Shown: positions 11,448-22,048 of the stretch, in pieces | Position numbering within the stretch: the stretch's first letter is position 1 | How the letters are laid out: each line of letters starts with the position of its first letter | Translations under genes and position numbers: made by a program | Assembly (NCBI RefSeq): GCF_032854445.1 | Contig: NC_088303.1 | Span: forward strand, 21,519,501 to 21,583,500 | Direction of reading: 5' to 3' | Length of the DNA stretch: 64,000 bases | Source of the DNA: Liolophura sinensis | Taxonomy: Eukaryota > Mollusca > Polyplacophora > Chitonida > Chitonidae | Notes under the pieces: model-generated | What the model saw: the letters and a program-made list of their open reading frames with translations, nothing else | The model's database searches: none | Told to the model about the DNA's origin: nothing

Positions 11448-12764
11448 TATGGAGGTAGGCGTATAGGAGATTTATGCTTGGACCGAGGTCGACCCTTCCT
11501 TGGAGATCGGCTGCAAGATCTCCCTGGTGCGGGTGATGTATCCATCACCTCCGCGTCTGATGTTGAAGGATCGACATCCTCCAACGATCCAAACCTATTA
11601 AAAGTTTGGATAGGGTCCCTGGTGGCCTTGGAAGAACGTTCCACAGGACCACTAGGTTTATTATTATTATTCATATTATTAGTTGCTTTGCTTGGCTTTT
11701 TGTCTGGGAATTTATTAGGTTCAGCTGTTTTACGTTGTTCTATATTTTTGGGAGTTTCGGAACTTGTTGATATAGTTTGTGTAGAACAAGAACTATATTT
11801 AGGCTGGGCTGCAGGTTTAACAGAAGTTTGAGCGGATATGGTTTGGGGCTGATCGTTTCCAATTGGCCAAGTGAGTGATGTCTGAGTAGCAACAGATGTT
11901 GTAACTCGCTTGACCACATTTGAAAACAAAGCCTGTGATGTATTGCACACTAATTTGCGTGCTTCCTGGTATGGGATATTATTTTTAACTTTTAAAGTAA
12001 CTATCTGTTTTTCTTTTAGGAATAATGGACAGTCTTTAGAGGAGGCCATATGATCTCCACCGCAATTACAACATTTAAATGTGTCACTGCAGTCGAAACC
12101 CTCATGACCTTCCTTCCCGCATCGGAAACAAATCAATTTATTTATACATTGGCCCTTGCCGTGACCAAATTTTTGGCACGTAAAACACCTTGTCGGGTTG
12201 GGAATGTACAGGTCAACGCGAACCCTGTACGGGCCAATGTAAATGGATGACGGAAGTGATGTGCTGTTGAATGTTAATAAGTAAGTGTTGAGTTTAATGA
12301 TGTTGCCAGATTTTTTCGTAACAAAACGTTTAACATTGGTAACACCCTCAGACTTTAATTCAGCACAAATTTGTTCTTCAGACAGGTCAATCAGATCCCG
12401 ATCCCTGTCCCGTATGATGCCCTTGCAACTATTTAGGGATTTATGTGGCGATGCGAAAACAGGCACGTCCAAAACGGAATTCAATGATAATAAATTGAAT
12501 GCCTGCTGTTTTCGGAAACATTCAATAAGGATATCGCCAGATCTTAATTTTTTAACATTTTTAACTTTACCAGCTGAACCTTCTATTGTTTTTTTTTAGA
12601 GCGAATGGATCAAGTTTAGACGCAGGACGTTGGTCGTTTTTCGTTGATAAAACAATGAAAGCCGGCCAACTGTCCGCTTCATTGCCTATTTCCAGAAATT
12701 CCTCATTTTTACGTTTTTTTGCGATGTTTACTGGAGCATTTGAAATAGTTTGTGAGGAAGACAT
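11447..12764 (-). pseudogene. LINE ORF1: gag-like CCHC zinc-knuckle protein (copy 1, frameshifted)
   Basis: Nucleic-acid-binding ORF1 of the LINE. The start is taken as ATG at 12764 (MSSSQTIS). The frame breaks in an A9 run (T9 on the plus strand, 12589-12597), where one extra A leads to a stop at 12567. The downstream frame continues from there to 11447, so the break is a single-base homopolymer indel, either a real mutation or a sequencing error. The second part contains three knuckles in a row: CFTCQKFGHGKGQC, CFRCGKEGHEGFDC and CCNCGGDHMASSKDC. These follow a basic or RRM-like segment, and a Ser/Thr/Pro/Lys-rich tail ends in a basic SRSPRKGRPRSK stretch. The stop TAA overlaps the ORF2 ATG, which suggests coupled reinitiation. 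Confidence 0.9.
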
Positions 12765-13368
12765 AATTGATATAGTAAGAATTCACCTTACGTGTCCCCC
12801 ACCCGCCACGGAGTGCCAACAAGGGCGAATCTACCTCTGCGGATGTCCAGCAGAAATTAGAAACAGGGAATCCACGCAAGGTATACTCGAACAAATTGAG
12901 TTATACCGACAAGGTTAAACTCAATCTACTCGATTGACCCATTAGCCACCGCCTTCTACATCGATCCCAGAGAAGAGCATTTGGGGAAATACTAATTTCA
13001 CATCACAGTAAGTGAAAGAAATGACAAACGAGATCATCTGTAGGGCTTGACGTGACCAGCCGATTGATCGGACCGGGCCCATCCGACCTCCCGTCTCTCT
13101 CCAAATAAGGGCCAAAGTGGCGTGTTGGGCGTGAGGATCTCGCAAGACCAACCCACCCTCAGCCACCAGGATCCCGTCCTCGTAGATTACGGGTCGCAAC
13201 CCACGGCAAACAGGTCGCTCCCCGGTTGCCTCTCACACAACCGAGAAGATGTGAGCCTATTATATTCACCGGGCTCACACAGGAGAGCTCTAGGTTAGTC
13301 GACTTTTACGACAAGCTTGCCCAGAGGGCTGAGGTCCTATTCTTATCCCCCCGGAAACCCCACGGGGG
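12765..13368 (-). promoter_or_regulatory. 5' UTR / internal promoter region of LINE copy 1
   Basis: About 600 non-coding bases separate ORF1 from the 5' target duplication. The region is GC-richer than its surroundings and begins, on the minus strand, with a run of C then G residues. By analogy with I-group LINEs the internal promoter should lie here; no specific motif was verified. Confidence 0.5.
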
Positions 13369-13381
13369 GAGAGGTTCAAGA
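13369..13381. repeat. Target-site duplication of LINE copy 1 (5' side)
   Basis: GAGAGGTTCAAGA is identical to 7532-7544 and fixes the 5' end of the element at 13368. Confidence 0.9.
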
Positions 13382-14112
13382 GTTATCCGACAAATTACCT
13401 GAGGCCAGCGTCACACTCAGTATTGGACATGCTGGAGGCCATTTCACTGATGCCTAAGAGTCAGTAATGTCTTAGATAAACAAACAATAAACACTATACT
13501 CCGACAGGTTTTCATGCGGTAGATAATGTTCTGTAACATGGCACCGCCTAACGCACTTGGCGCCCCGTAAAGACATCGTATACATGTACGCGTACAGGAG
13601 GGTTATTTCCCATTCTCATACATGTACGATAACTACTTTTTGAAAAGTTGTCGTTGACTTGTAGTGTCTGGAAGTTTAAGATTCCGCATGTTATTTTCCT
13701 CTGCGGATAATAATGTCACTTTTTCGAGACTTGCACTTTGACGTGTTTTTCAATATATTACATCGGTGAATGTAAAGAACCTCTTACAATTCGTCTCACG
13801 GTGATTTATATTCCTTAAATGAACATACAGGATAAGTAGAACATTTCACATTCCAAAAAATCCTAGCCAAAGGCCTTGCTGAAGATTACCTTTCTTGCGT
13901 ACACTGGAGGAGGTCAAAGCACACCAAATCAAGAGAAATACCTGTTCAAAGACGTTTCTCCTCAGGGACAATATTCCACGGTATGTATTTAGCATTTGGA
14001 TGCCTTTGTACACGATTTTGTTTGTGTGATTTTTTACGTTTGAGATCACGAAAATAATTTGTATCTTGCAGACTTTTTCAGTCATCATTTCTTTCAACTG
14101 TTTAATGTATGT

Positions 14113-14163
14113 CGTCATGAGTGAAGAATTGTTAAGAACGACGTTAAACCCCAAGCACTCAGT
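14113..14163 (+). mobile_element. SINE family 2, 3' tail fragment
   Basis: Contains 'gacgttaaaccccaagcact' followed by cagtcactc, the exact 3' end of SINE family 2 (compare 15739-15940 and, on the minus strand, 33172-33537). It is absent from the equivalent place in copy Z. Confidence 0.7.
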
Positions 14164-14729
14164 CACTCCATTCAATTTATGTAATGCATAAAACTTACTG
14201 CTCTCTAAAGAAAGTCAAAGCGAGCTAGAGAAGATAATTCATCACTTGTGACAGTAAAATGCATCTGTTTCTCCCATATTCTGACAGATTGAATTTGATG
14301 TTTACATTTTACATTGTTCAATCTCAAAACCTTTCAACAAATGACTATTACTAAGCATTCATTCAACATATGGGGTATTCCAGATATGAGACTGGGTCAG
14401 ATTTTCACTTTCGTCTTCAATTTCTTCCCAAATTAAAAACTTTCTACTCAGAATTATATGGCGGAAATAAACTCCAAAATGCAATGCTGATGAAGTCATT
14501 TTTACCGTCTTGGAAACTGGTCGTTTTTTTCCTGTGGAACGTCAACCAGGATTGATAGTGGAAATAACATTAAAGCGATTTCCAAAGGTTAAAATCACAC
14601 ACCTCAAGGTCTGGAAATATTTTGATCAGATTATTTAAAGTGGAAGAAAGTAGTCTTTATCCACATGCTGTGGTTTCGCGTTTCATATCCAACACTGTAA
14701 AGACCAGTACAACAACTTAGCAAGTCAGC

Positions 14730-15116
14730 GTGGCAACATCTGGTATACTACAGGGAATAGTTTCCCCTGGTCAGCAAAGGATTGATTCTTACCTCTGCAG
14801 TCTGTCTGCAGATGGAATTAGGTATACAATGTCCTCGTTCTTCAGAACACATAACAACAGGGACACCACAAGCGGAGATAATATACTTCCCATCCCACGA
14901 GGGAAAACTCTATCTCAACACTGGCAGCATGAGTCCAGTTCTAGTGACAACCACGACACGATGGATGGATTACGGAAATGTCTTTCCTTACCACATCCAT
15001 GTGTTATATATGGTAAGAAATACAATAGGTGTGACTTTTGTCTAGAGAAGAAAAACTGGTCCAACAAGGTACTAGAGATCTTAGTCATTGCCCTCAGACC
15101 ATTGATTAATCTTTAG
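14730..15116 (+). other. Unrecognised open frame in duplicated unit Y (possible exon)
   Basis: A 128-codon frame, Ser-rich in the middle, ending with a Cys-containing stretch (CLSLPHPCVIYG, then KKYNRCDFC). The motif recurs as a VIYG-x-KY block at 6801-6870 and at 37442-37520. The boundary 'atatatg|gtaagaaat' looks like a splice donor, so the coding part may end there. A second overlapping frame (14782-15045) is also open, so the coding frame is uncertain. No domain family is recognised. Confidence 0.25.
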
Positions 15117-15738
15117 CCGTACTGAAGCGATCCATTATCGACTAACGTTAATCTGCCAAGTACTTCACCAAGAAAACTTATCGGAGGAATTTATGATGGA
15201 TTAAGGGTAGTTGATTATTAAATAAGGTTTGTTTCTGACTTTGTGGTTCACAGAGTGGCCAGTTCTCCGGGCGAATCACTTCTAGGAATTGGAATTTTTC
15301 ACTGTCATCAAGACACATGTCAAACACAAGCGTTCACAACCACAGTGTTACCGCCTAAAAAACTGTGTATCAAATCAGTCTTATTACACATAAAAAGCTG
15401 TAGTCATTTGCTGTCCAGAGTGTTAAATGAACATCTCGCTTTTTCCAAGGGCGTAACCCAAACCAGATTTAGGTTTGCTAGATAATAATAAATACGTTAT
15501 ACATCTAAAATATAAAATTTAAAAAAAACTCATTTAAAATTACCAAGTGGATTATTTAACTGATGTGAAGCTTATAAAGTAAAACGCTGCCATGTTGTAA
15601 AATGATGGGAATATGGTCACTCCTAGAAATACTCGTAGCTTAAATACCGCGGATAATGTTATTCTACATACATCATTTAAGATTACTGTGACAATGCGAA
15701 ACAAATAGACGTAAATTACTGTATCGATTACACGTTTG

Positions 15739-15940
15739 GCGTTCAGCATTAAGGGGATTGGCTGACCCATATCAGTGTCATGGCGGGGCGACTTACTTGC
15801 CTTCGGTAAGTCGTCTTAGTAAAGCAGCACTAGATAAAAGAGCGGTGAAAATTCGTCCTGCGACAAGGAGGCACATGACATGCACTCTAAGGACTCCTTC
15901 GTCATCATATGACGTCAAACCCCAAGCACTCACTCAACTC
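15739..15940 (+). mobile_element. SINE family 2, 5'-truncated copy with target duplication
   Basis: Plus-strand copy of the SINE found in full at 33172-33537 and 60747-61085. It lacks the tRNA-like head and starts in the body ('ttcagcattaaggggattgg'), ending at 'ccccaagcactcactcaac'. It is flanked by TCGATTACACGTTTG (15724-15738) and TCGATAACACGTTTG (15941-15955), a 15-bp target duplication with one mismatch. Confidence 0.85.
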
Positions 15941-17100
15941 TCGATAACACGTTTGTGGCCGAAAGCCAAGGTGTGGACTGACCCATAGGTAACTAACTAT
16001 CAGTGTGTCGTCTTGGTTGCTCATTTGACAAAAGGCTAACAGATTTTCATATCAACATTGAAGGACGTTCCCCTGAGAGTACCTGTCTTAAAAAGAACAC
16101 AATATATATGCTGCTAAACTGGATATGGAAATGATAATAACAATACCCAAATCATGGCCCAGTCATCATGTGGTAGCATGTACTTAATTTCTATTGTTTG
16201 TTGTCAGAGAGACCAGATTTGCTTCTGCTCTCATTTACAGTTTGTTGCTTACAACGATTTGCAACAGACGGAATTCTACATCGGTAACGTTACGTGTTCC
16301 AGCAAAACAATTTAATACTGAATCGGTCAAAATTCAACTTAGTCCTCATTTAAATATTGAGTTGAAGTCACAGCGACCGCATTAGTGGGAGGCTTCTGGG
16401 ACATTGCGTCGTGCAGTCCACTGGAGGCCGTGATGATCGTATGAGACTAAATACATATTACTTGTACAGCTTAATGAATACCTCGTGCAAATTTCCTTGG
16501 TATAGTCAAAAATTTTAGTAGACAATCATGTCAGAAAAGCATGATACAAATTTGGCAGAACACTTCTGTATACTCTATGTAGTCCATTTCAGTGTGCACC
16601 AAACTAGTACAATTTTTTTAAAAGAGAACCCATTTTATCCAATATCTCAAACACAAATGAAATGAGTTTCAAGAAAACGTTTTGAAAAATGTTAAAAGAA
16701 GGTTAGTTTCATTGATTAATTTATGGCTTTGGTTGAGTTACAATCGCACACAATGGTAAACGATCGACGCACACAAGACGTCTCGAGACATCTAGTACCA
16801 GACCAAAAATCGTATAAAATTGAATGCCTTATTCCAGACAGTTATCTAATTGTGACAACGATAACAAGCTAACGCACATGAATTAAAATTATTTTATACA
16901 GATTCGTTATTTAATTGTAACCTCCACTGAAATCCAAAGCGTGATCACTGGGCAAAGTAACGAGGATAAGCTACAAATTCGCCAGGAGCTAATGTTTCGC
17001 GATCTGTTCAAGAAACACAGAAAACCTACAGCTAAACATGATGACCAATACAATTTATAAGGTCTCAGCGCCAGTAGGATGAGTAGATCATGTATGTTCG

Positions 17101-17319
17101 ATGTACCTTGTCCGTCACCGTGCGTCATTAATTATGGTCGTCCGTAGGTGTGGACGGGTCACTCCTGGCAAGATGCCAAAGACTGGCTCGTCGAATTGTC
17201 GATGGATGGCTGAGTGTTGTGCCATGTCTGATCTATCATATCAGTACCTCAACTTTGCAGACAGTATGTCTCTCAGGTTACATGTTTCTGTCACAGTAAA
17301 TAATCAGATCGTGGTTTGA
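17101..17319 (+). other. Candidate degenerate exon in unit Y
   Basis: The segment 17080-17320 is closely conserved with 38780-39000. One frame reads CPSPCVINYGRP, then TAG, then VWTGHSWQDAKDW. The S-W-Q-D-A-K-x-W string resembles the start of C-type lectin-like domains, but the TAG is present in both copies and no further CTLD landmarks (WIG, Cys ladder) follow. Other frames are also open. This may be a pseudoexon or simply repeat sequence. Confidence 0.2.
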
Positions 17320-17599
17320 AATACCAGTGTGTCAACAATGGCTATACACGTCGGTAATGTAATAGCAGTGGTGAGAATGATGAAGATTAAAAGCTGTCCT
17401 TAAGACATGTCTGAAGATATAAAGTAATAAAAAGAGAGCAGAAGTACTTCTCTCGAAGTGAAGCAAACCGAAACAAGCAGCTACACCTCACACTTAAAGT
17501 ATGGCAAAGCATTGGCCTACATATTTCAAAATGTTTACAAGTGACCCATCAGTTCCTTTTCTCAAATTCCATTTGCTAAACGCCATGAACACTGAAGTT

Positions 17600-17811
17600 C
17601 AAGTCACATAGATCATTAGAAATCATTGCCACGCTCAGCACTGGACCTATTGGAAGCCATTTTACTGATGTCTAAGAGACGATAAAAACGTCTTAAATAA
17701 GCAGGTCAGAGTGCTCAGACAGGCATTGGAGAATTTAAAGGACCTCTTACATTTCGTCCTACTGTAAGGGTACCACTACAGGAGAGAAAAGATGGCTTTT
17801 TTTAACTCTCC
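17600..17811 (+). repeat. Start of duplicated host unit Z, cut by the old LTR element
   Basis: Similar to 13400-13800: 'cactcagtattggacatgct' versus 'gctcagcactggacctattg', and 'acctcttacaattcgtc' versus 'acctcttacatttcgtc'. The homology resumes at 36262 on the far side of the LTR element. Confidence 0.6.
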
Positions 17812-17935
17812 TGATCAGTGATAGGCCTTACACAAAGATCACACAAAGAAACACGAAGCCGCTTAAATAAAATCAACTCATATATTTTAACAGAACACAT
17901 CGATAATACAACTGACAATGATATACAAAACAATA

Positions 17936-17975
<40 letters not shown>

Positions 17976-18414
17976 TACATGCATAGTCTCTCACAGCGTT
18001 CAAATCCATATGGAATATTCTGGTTTCCAAAGGCCAATCAGTCCACCTAAATATAGAATCCACACTTAAGATGAATTCCTCAATCTACGAATGACAATCC
18101 GATGGGTGGTTTATTCTCCAACTACCTGTGAATGTGTAACTTCTAAGAGCGGACGGGTTGACAATAGCGTACGTGATGACCACCTGTTCTGGATGGTTTG
18201 ATCGTAAACATGTTTACAACACCGGTGCATGTTTCCAGAATGTATACCATATGTACAATGACACTAAACTCATAACACTGAAGCCTCGAGACCGCTGGAC
18301 TGAATTACAGTGCAGGCTATAACGTAGACAGAGGGGAAAATGTAGGTCAGACACTGACAAATAAAAAAAAATTTTAAAAATGTAATACAATGTTTAAAGG
18401 CGGGGTTTGTAACA
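17812..18414 (-). repeat. 3' LTR of the old Ty3/gypsy element
   Basis: Pairs with 35332-36261: shared blocks from 'gtgataggccttacac' through 'ggacgggttgacaatag' and 'gatggtttga' to the terminal GTAACA. Compared with the 5' LTR it lacks about 369 bp (35674-36042 of the other copy) and carries an (AC)n microsatellite at 17941-17972. The outer boundary is uncertain by a few bases. Confidence 0.85.
17941..17972. repeat. (AC)n microsatellite
   Basis: Sixteen uninterrupted AC dinucleotides inside the 3' LTR. The matching place in the 5' LTR (35450-35472) has (acaaataatt) repeats instead. Confidence 0.95.
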
Positions 18415-18435
18415 CCCCCCCCCCCCCCACCTCCA
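18415..18435 (-). promoter_or_regulatory. Polypurine tract of the old element
   Basis: On the minus strand, a purine-rich stretch ending in 14 G residues (C14 at 18415-18428) directly abuts the TGTTAC start of the 3' LTR, as expected for the plus-strand primer site. Confidence 0.7.
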
Positions 18436-18565
18436 AAAGAAAAAATAACTGTACATAAGAACAATGATCTTTACAATCACTAAAAATAGCAAACATATAC
18501 AATAATGACAAGATGATGATACAAGAGATATATGTATATATACAAAAAATATAAATATAGAAATC

Positions 18566-18754
18566 TCAATCAAGCCCGGATAGTATGTCTGCCACAGTGT
18601 TATCCTTACCAGCAATATGTACAATTTCCAGAGTATAAGGCTGTAAGGTCAAACAACGTCGTAGTAATCTTTGATTTTGGTCCTTAAACTTCTCTACGGA
18701 CACCAAAAAGTTGTGATCAGTATATACAGTGACATTACCACAACAACTCGTCAA
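18566..18754 (-). pseudogene. Old element: RNase H C-terminal part
   Basis: Sixty-two codons with Ty3/gypsy RNase H landmarks: VYTDHNFLVS (catalytic Asp in TDH), NQRLLRR, then IVHIAGKDNTVADILS. It ends at TGA/TAA just before the 3' LTR, showing that RNase H is the last pol domain and no integrase follows. The upstream RNase H part (18755-18900) is degraded. Confidence 0.85.
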
Positions 18755-18898
18755 ACTTTTAAATGCTACAGAGCCAGCATTAGGCCGAATGCCTCCTTCT
18801 CTATTGTAGAATCATTCTTTTGATGTTTATTAACTTCCTGGAGAAGTAATTCACAGGCTGTTTTATCCCATCCTCTCCTTCCTAGAGCAAAACAGCTG

Positions 18899-19737
18899 CT
18901 ACACTGCCATCTTAAAAGCACGGCCAAAATGTGCAGCTTTCAAAATAGGGGGATTAGATAGAATAGCCTTTAATCTATTGCATTCTTGATCCGACAATAC
19001 AAACATGACATTCTTTTTATGCAACTGAGTCAGTGGAGCTGCAGCAGTGTTGAAATAGGCTACAAACTTGCGGTAAAAACCACACATTCCAAGTACCCTA
19101 AGAATGTCTTTCTTACAAGTAGGCACTGGTTAATACAGTATGGCCTGGATTTTAGCTGAACGAGGGACTACCTGTCCACTGCCAACCTCATGACTAAGGA
19201 ATGTCACTTGTCCTTTGGCAAATTCTGTCTTCTTCTAATCACTCAACCTAGAGAATATTTCCTCCAGATGTTTACAATGATCTTCCCACGTGTCACTTAC
19301 AATAAGAATATCATTTACATGGGCTGCAGAGAGGTCCGGCCCTTCTGCAGTCTTATTGGCTAACCTCTGAAATGTCACCGCACTATTTTTCATGCCAAAC
19401 GGTGTGACACGAAACTTATAAAGTCCCCATAGAGTAGCAAAGGCAGATATCTCCTTAGCCCTTTCTGTTAATGGTACCTGTCAGTAACCCTTAAAAACTC
19501 AGTCTTAGTACAAAAAACTTGGCATTTCCAGCCCTATCAATACAATCCTCAGCACAGAATTCGACTTGTTTACAGCATTGACCTTTCTGTAATCAACACA
19601 TAGGCCTATAGAACCATCGGGCTTTGGGATAACTACAATTGGTGAACACTGGCTAGGGCTCTTTAATCCAGTTTTCTAAAATGTACTGTATTTCCGTTTT
19701 AACAAGCTTTAACTTTACAGGGTTTATTCTGTAGAGT
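18899..19737 (-). pseudogene. Old element: reverse transcriptase, degenerate
   Basis: RT begins exactly at the junction with the younger LTR (19737), with RINPVKLKLVKTEIQYILEN. It contains the fragment VIPKPDG, the DYRKVNAV motif region, and the palm motif changed from YVDD to HVND at 19310-19321, so one catalytic Asp is lost. The RT/RNase H connection follows at 19126-18899 (ILRVLGMCGFYRKFV, FVLSDQE). Several stops and frameshifts break the frame (e.g. at 19130). Confidence 0.85.
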
Positions 19738-20500
19738 TGTTGTGTTCCGTATAATAATCTGAAGGGAAAACACCGTGTGGACTGCCCAATAAAGAGAAGA
19801 ACTAAGGGTTACTTAGTTCTTCTCTTTATTGGGCAGTCCAGTTTGTGAGTAAAGTGTTCACTGCTGGCTGTCCTTATATAGACACACAACAGTTGTCAAC
19901 TACGTCGTGTCCCTTCAGATCACGCTTGTGTTTTGTTCCCTATGGTGACCTAATCTCTAATCACCGTCTGATTAGACATGGTAACCACAGGAATACTGAT
20001 TATTAAACAAACCCAAATTAAGGCGAGGCCTGCAGGCGCGCACTGATTTCAATAATGTACCTAATAAATCAATATTAATAAGCCCTACGCATTTAGCATG
20101 ACAAAATAATACACACTTATTTCTACATCTGAACTGTTAAAAATAAGACCATATTGGTATATAAAAATACACAATTAATTCATATGTGTATACCCACTTG
20201 ATACGCAAATGAACATACGATAATACTTTACTTTAATATATACATGTAATACCTGACTGATACCACAATTTATTCACATGTTCCTATGAATATAGAATCA
20301 TACAATAATTCTTTACATCAATATATGTATGTAATAGCTAACCGATACCGATATGTGCATGCACACTTATTTCATATGTGCATATGGACGTAAAATCATA
20401 CAATAATTCTTTACATTAATATAAGTATATAATACATAACTGGTCTTCACATGGACACACTCCTATAACAATTGTCCTTATATGCATGTACAATACAACA
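19738..20500 (-). repeat. 3' LTR of the younger Ty3/gypsy element
   Basis: A 763-bp repeat with perfect 6-bp terminal inverted repeats (TGTTGT...ACAACA). On the minus strand the TATA-like CTATATAAGG is followed about 45 bases later by AATAAA (19825-19830 on plus). It differs from the 5' LTR by an inserted inverted duplication (19779-19812). Confidence 0.93.
19779..19839. repeat. Perfect 27-bp inverted repeat (hairpin) inside the 3' LTR
   Basis: The left arm 19779-19805 is the exact reverse complement of the right arm 19813-19839, with a 7-base loop (gggttac). The right arm is ordinary LTR sequence present in the other LTR. The left arm is extra and replaces TGATCG there. It copies the LTR poly(A)-signal region in inverted orientation, giving AATAAA on both strands (19788-19793 plus; 19830-19825 minus). 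Confidence 0.95.
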
Positions 20501-20513
20501 TTACCTCCTCTGC
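20501..20513 (-). promoter_or_regulatory. Polypurine tract of the younger element
   Basis: The minus strand reads AGCAGAGGAGGTAA directly before the 3' LTR start (TGTTGT), as expected for the second-strand primer. Confidence 0.6.
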
Positions 20514-20943
20514 TAAAGCAATGTGGTCCGTCAAATTAACAAGGCAATCAATACGTACATAAACAAAAAGAGAAATATAAGAATACGAATTTAATTATGA
20601 TACTACGCCATTGATACACGTATAAGTGTTAATTGCCTGAATATGAACCAGCTGGGTACAGTGGCTTGCGGTCGGAGTCAGTTTCTCTTAGTACAGTGTA
20701 ACTATTTGGGAAAATCTTTGTGCCCAGTGGATATGTACATCCTCCATATGTGACAACAAGATGGGCACACACAAGGTGTTTCGGAGCTAAGATACCTTCG
20801 ACCTCAATTTCATCAATAATTGAAGGCTGTTTGACTGACAAGTGCGAATAGCACAACTGTCCCGAGAATAGGGGGACAAATTTACAGGCTGTCCCTGCCG
20901 TCAGTTGGATATAGAAATGTCTCATATGTTGCCATTTCCGTCT
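20514..20943 (-). other. Younger element sequence between env-like region and 3' LTR
   Basis: Element sequence left of the nested LINE. A minus-strand frame (20997-20629) is open but unrecognised and partly runs into the LINE tail. Confidence 0.4.
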
Positions 20944-20957
20944 GAATTTTAAAAGAA
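20944..20957. repeat. Target-site duplication of LINE copy 2 (3' side)
   Basis: GAATTTTAAAAGAA is identical to 22049-22062 and abuts the (TTCA)n tail. Confidence 0.9.
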
Positions 20958-22048
20958 TGAATGAATGAATGAATGAATGATTATGGCTTAACGCCACATC
21001 GGCAATATTTCAGCCATACCGTGGCGAGAACAAGGTGAAAGCAAGAGACGGTTAAGGTTTTCAATATGACAATATGAACACCAAAAGTAAAACAAAAAGT
21101 ACAGACGTGATTAAAATCGAATAAAAGAAAAATAAGATTTAAAACTCGAAAACCAGGGTTAGAGTACATGTATAAATATATATAACTGTTTATCTATAGA
21201 TATCCATGGCAATTAAAATTTATATTTTATGATATAGGCCAATGGCCTTTAAATAATTTATGACAACATCGCCAGCGATGCTGTCAAACAAATCATATAT
21301 AGAGTTGACTGTGTAGAATCTCTGCCGAACATGGGCAAAGTCTACACAGTCAACCAGAATATGTTTGATGCCATATTGAGCATCACATCCAACACACTCG
21401 GGAGCACTGCTCCCATCCAAGATGAAATTGTGTGTCAGATGAGAATGTCCAATACGGCATCTGGTTAAAACGACTTGGTCTCTACGAGACATATCAAATG
21501 TATATGAATTATAGCCAATGACCGGATGAATGGCATGCAGTTTATTATGGACCTGCAAGTTCCATTCACCCTGCCAAAGGCCACGAATATATTTAAGAAT
21601 ATTCGACTTCATGTCAGTATAAGGGATTTTTATCTTAGATATGGGTTTATTTAGGGCAGCTTTCGCCTCCCTGTCTGCGACTGTGTTTCCATGGATACCA
21701 ATATGACTTGGTATCCAGCAGAATATAATATCTTTACCTCTTCTAATTAATTTCCTATGTATAGCTAAAATTTGAAGGATCAAGGGATTTTTAAATTTAT
21801 TATTCTGTATTGCCAATAGGCAAGACAACGAGTCAGTGCATATCATTGCCCGCTGGGCACACCCAGAAGAAACATATGATAAGGCCAGGAGTATAGCTCT
21901 GGCCTCGGCAGAGAATATTGAAGAAGAGGATGGAAGACGAAAGGAAGAGATCCGCTGCTCTAAGACAGCCGCAGTCGCAACCCTGTCCCCATCCTTCGAC
22001 CCGTCAGTATATATAAATTTATAATCCGTATAATTAGCTTTAATTTCA
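20958..22048 (-). mobile_element. 5'-truncated LINE copy 2 (same family as 7545-13368)
   Basis: About 1.1 kb, roughly 97-98% identical by eye to the 3' end of copy 1, with the same (TTCA)n tail. It is flanked by a perfect 14-bp duplication (20944-20957 / 22049-22062). It starts within the RNase H part of ORF2, the usual outcome of incomplete target-primed reverse transcription. It retains the 50 bp deleted from copy 1 and so shows the family's intact ORF2 C-terminus. Confidence 0.95.
21220..22024 (-). pseudogene. LINE ORF2 C-terminal part (RNase H end and zinc motif), copy 2
   Basis: The open frame 21846-21220 has 208 codons beginning inside RNase H (MICTDSLSC, GNTVADREAK) and ending with ECVGCDAQYGIKHILVDC, a C-x2-C-x7-H-x4-C zinc motif typical of the C-terminus of many LINE ORF2 proteins, then about 45 more residues. 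The 5' part of ORF2 is absent through truncation, so no complete protein is encoded. Confidence 0.9.

Larger units (their letters stand above)
7545..13368 (-). mobile_element. Full-length RNase H-encoding LINE (I/Nimb-like group), copy 1
   Basis: A 5.8-kb non-LTR retrotransposon bounded by a perfect 13-bp target-site duplication (7532-7544 / 13369-13381). In its own orientation: a 5' UTR of about 600 bases (13368-12765), ORF1 with three CCHC knuckles, an ORF1/ORF2 TAATG overlap at 11449-11445, ORF2 with endonuclease, RT and RNase H, a 3' UTR, and a (TTCA)n tail. ORF1 plus an RNase H after the RT is the I-group layout; assignment to a named clade is an inference. Lesions: a frameshift in the ORF1 A9 tract, an in-frame stop at ORF2 codon 16, and a 50-bp deletion near the ORF2 C-terminus. 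It inserted into the duplicated host unit. Confidence 0.93.
13382..17600 (+). repeat. Duplicated host unit (copy Y), roughly 4 kb
   Basis: Ordered blocks here recur in the same order in copy Z (17600-17811 and 36262-39196). The block 'actgatgcctaagag' near 13450 matches 17665. 'aaatcctagcc' near 13857 matches 36330. 'taatgcataaaact' near 14180 matches 36655. 'acactgtaaagacca' near 14690 matches 37166. The 'atatatggtaagaaataca' block near 15006 matches 37472. 'tctcagcgccagtaggatga' near 17063 matches 38761. Open but unrecognised frames include 14730-15116 and 14782-15045. No family is recognised; it is either a decayed gene or a low-copy repeat. Confidence 0.7.

Noticed and set aside
12589-12597. 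A9 tract in LINE ORF1 as a programmed frameshift site
   Set aside because: A single extra A in a homopolymer is more simply a mutation or read error; no pseudoknot or family conservation could be shown.
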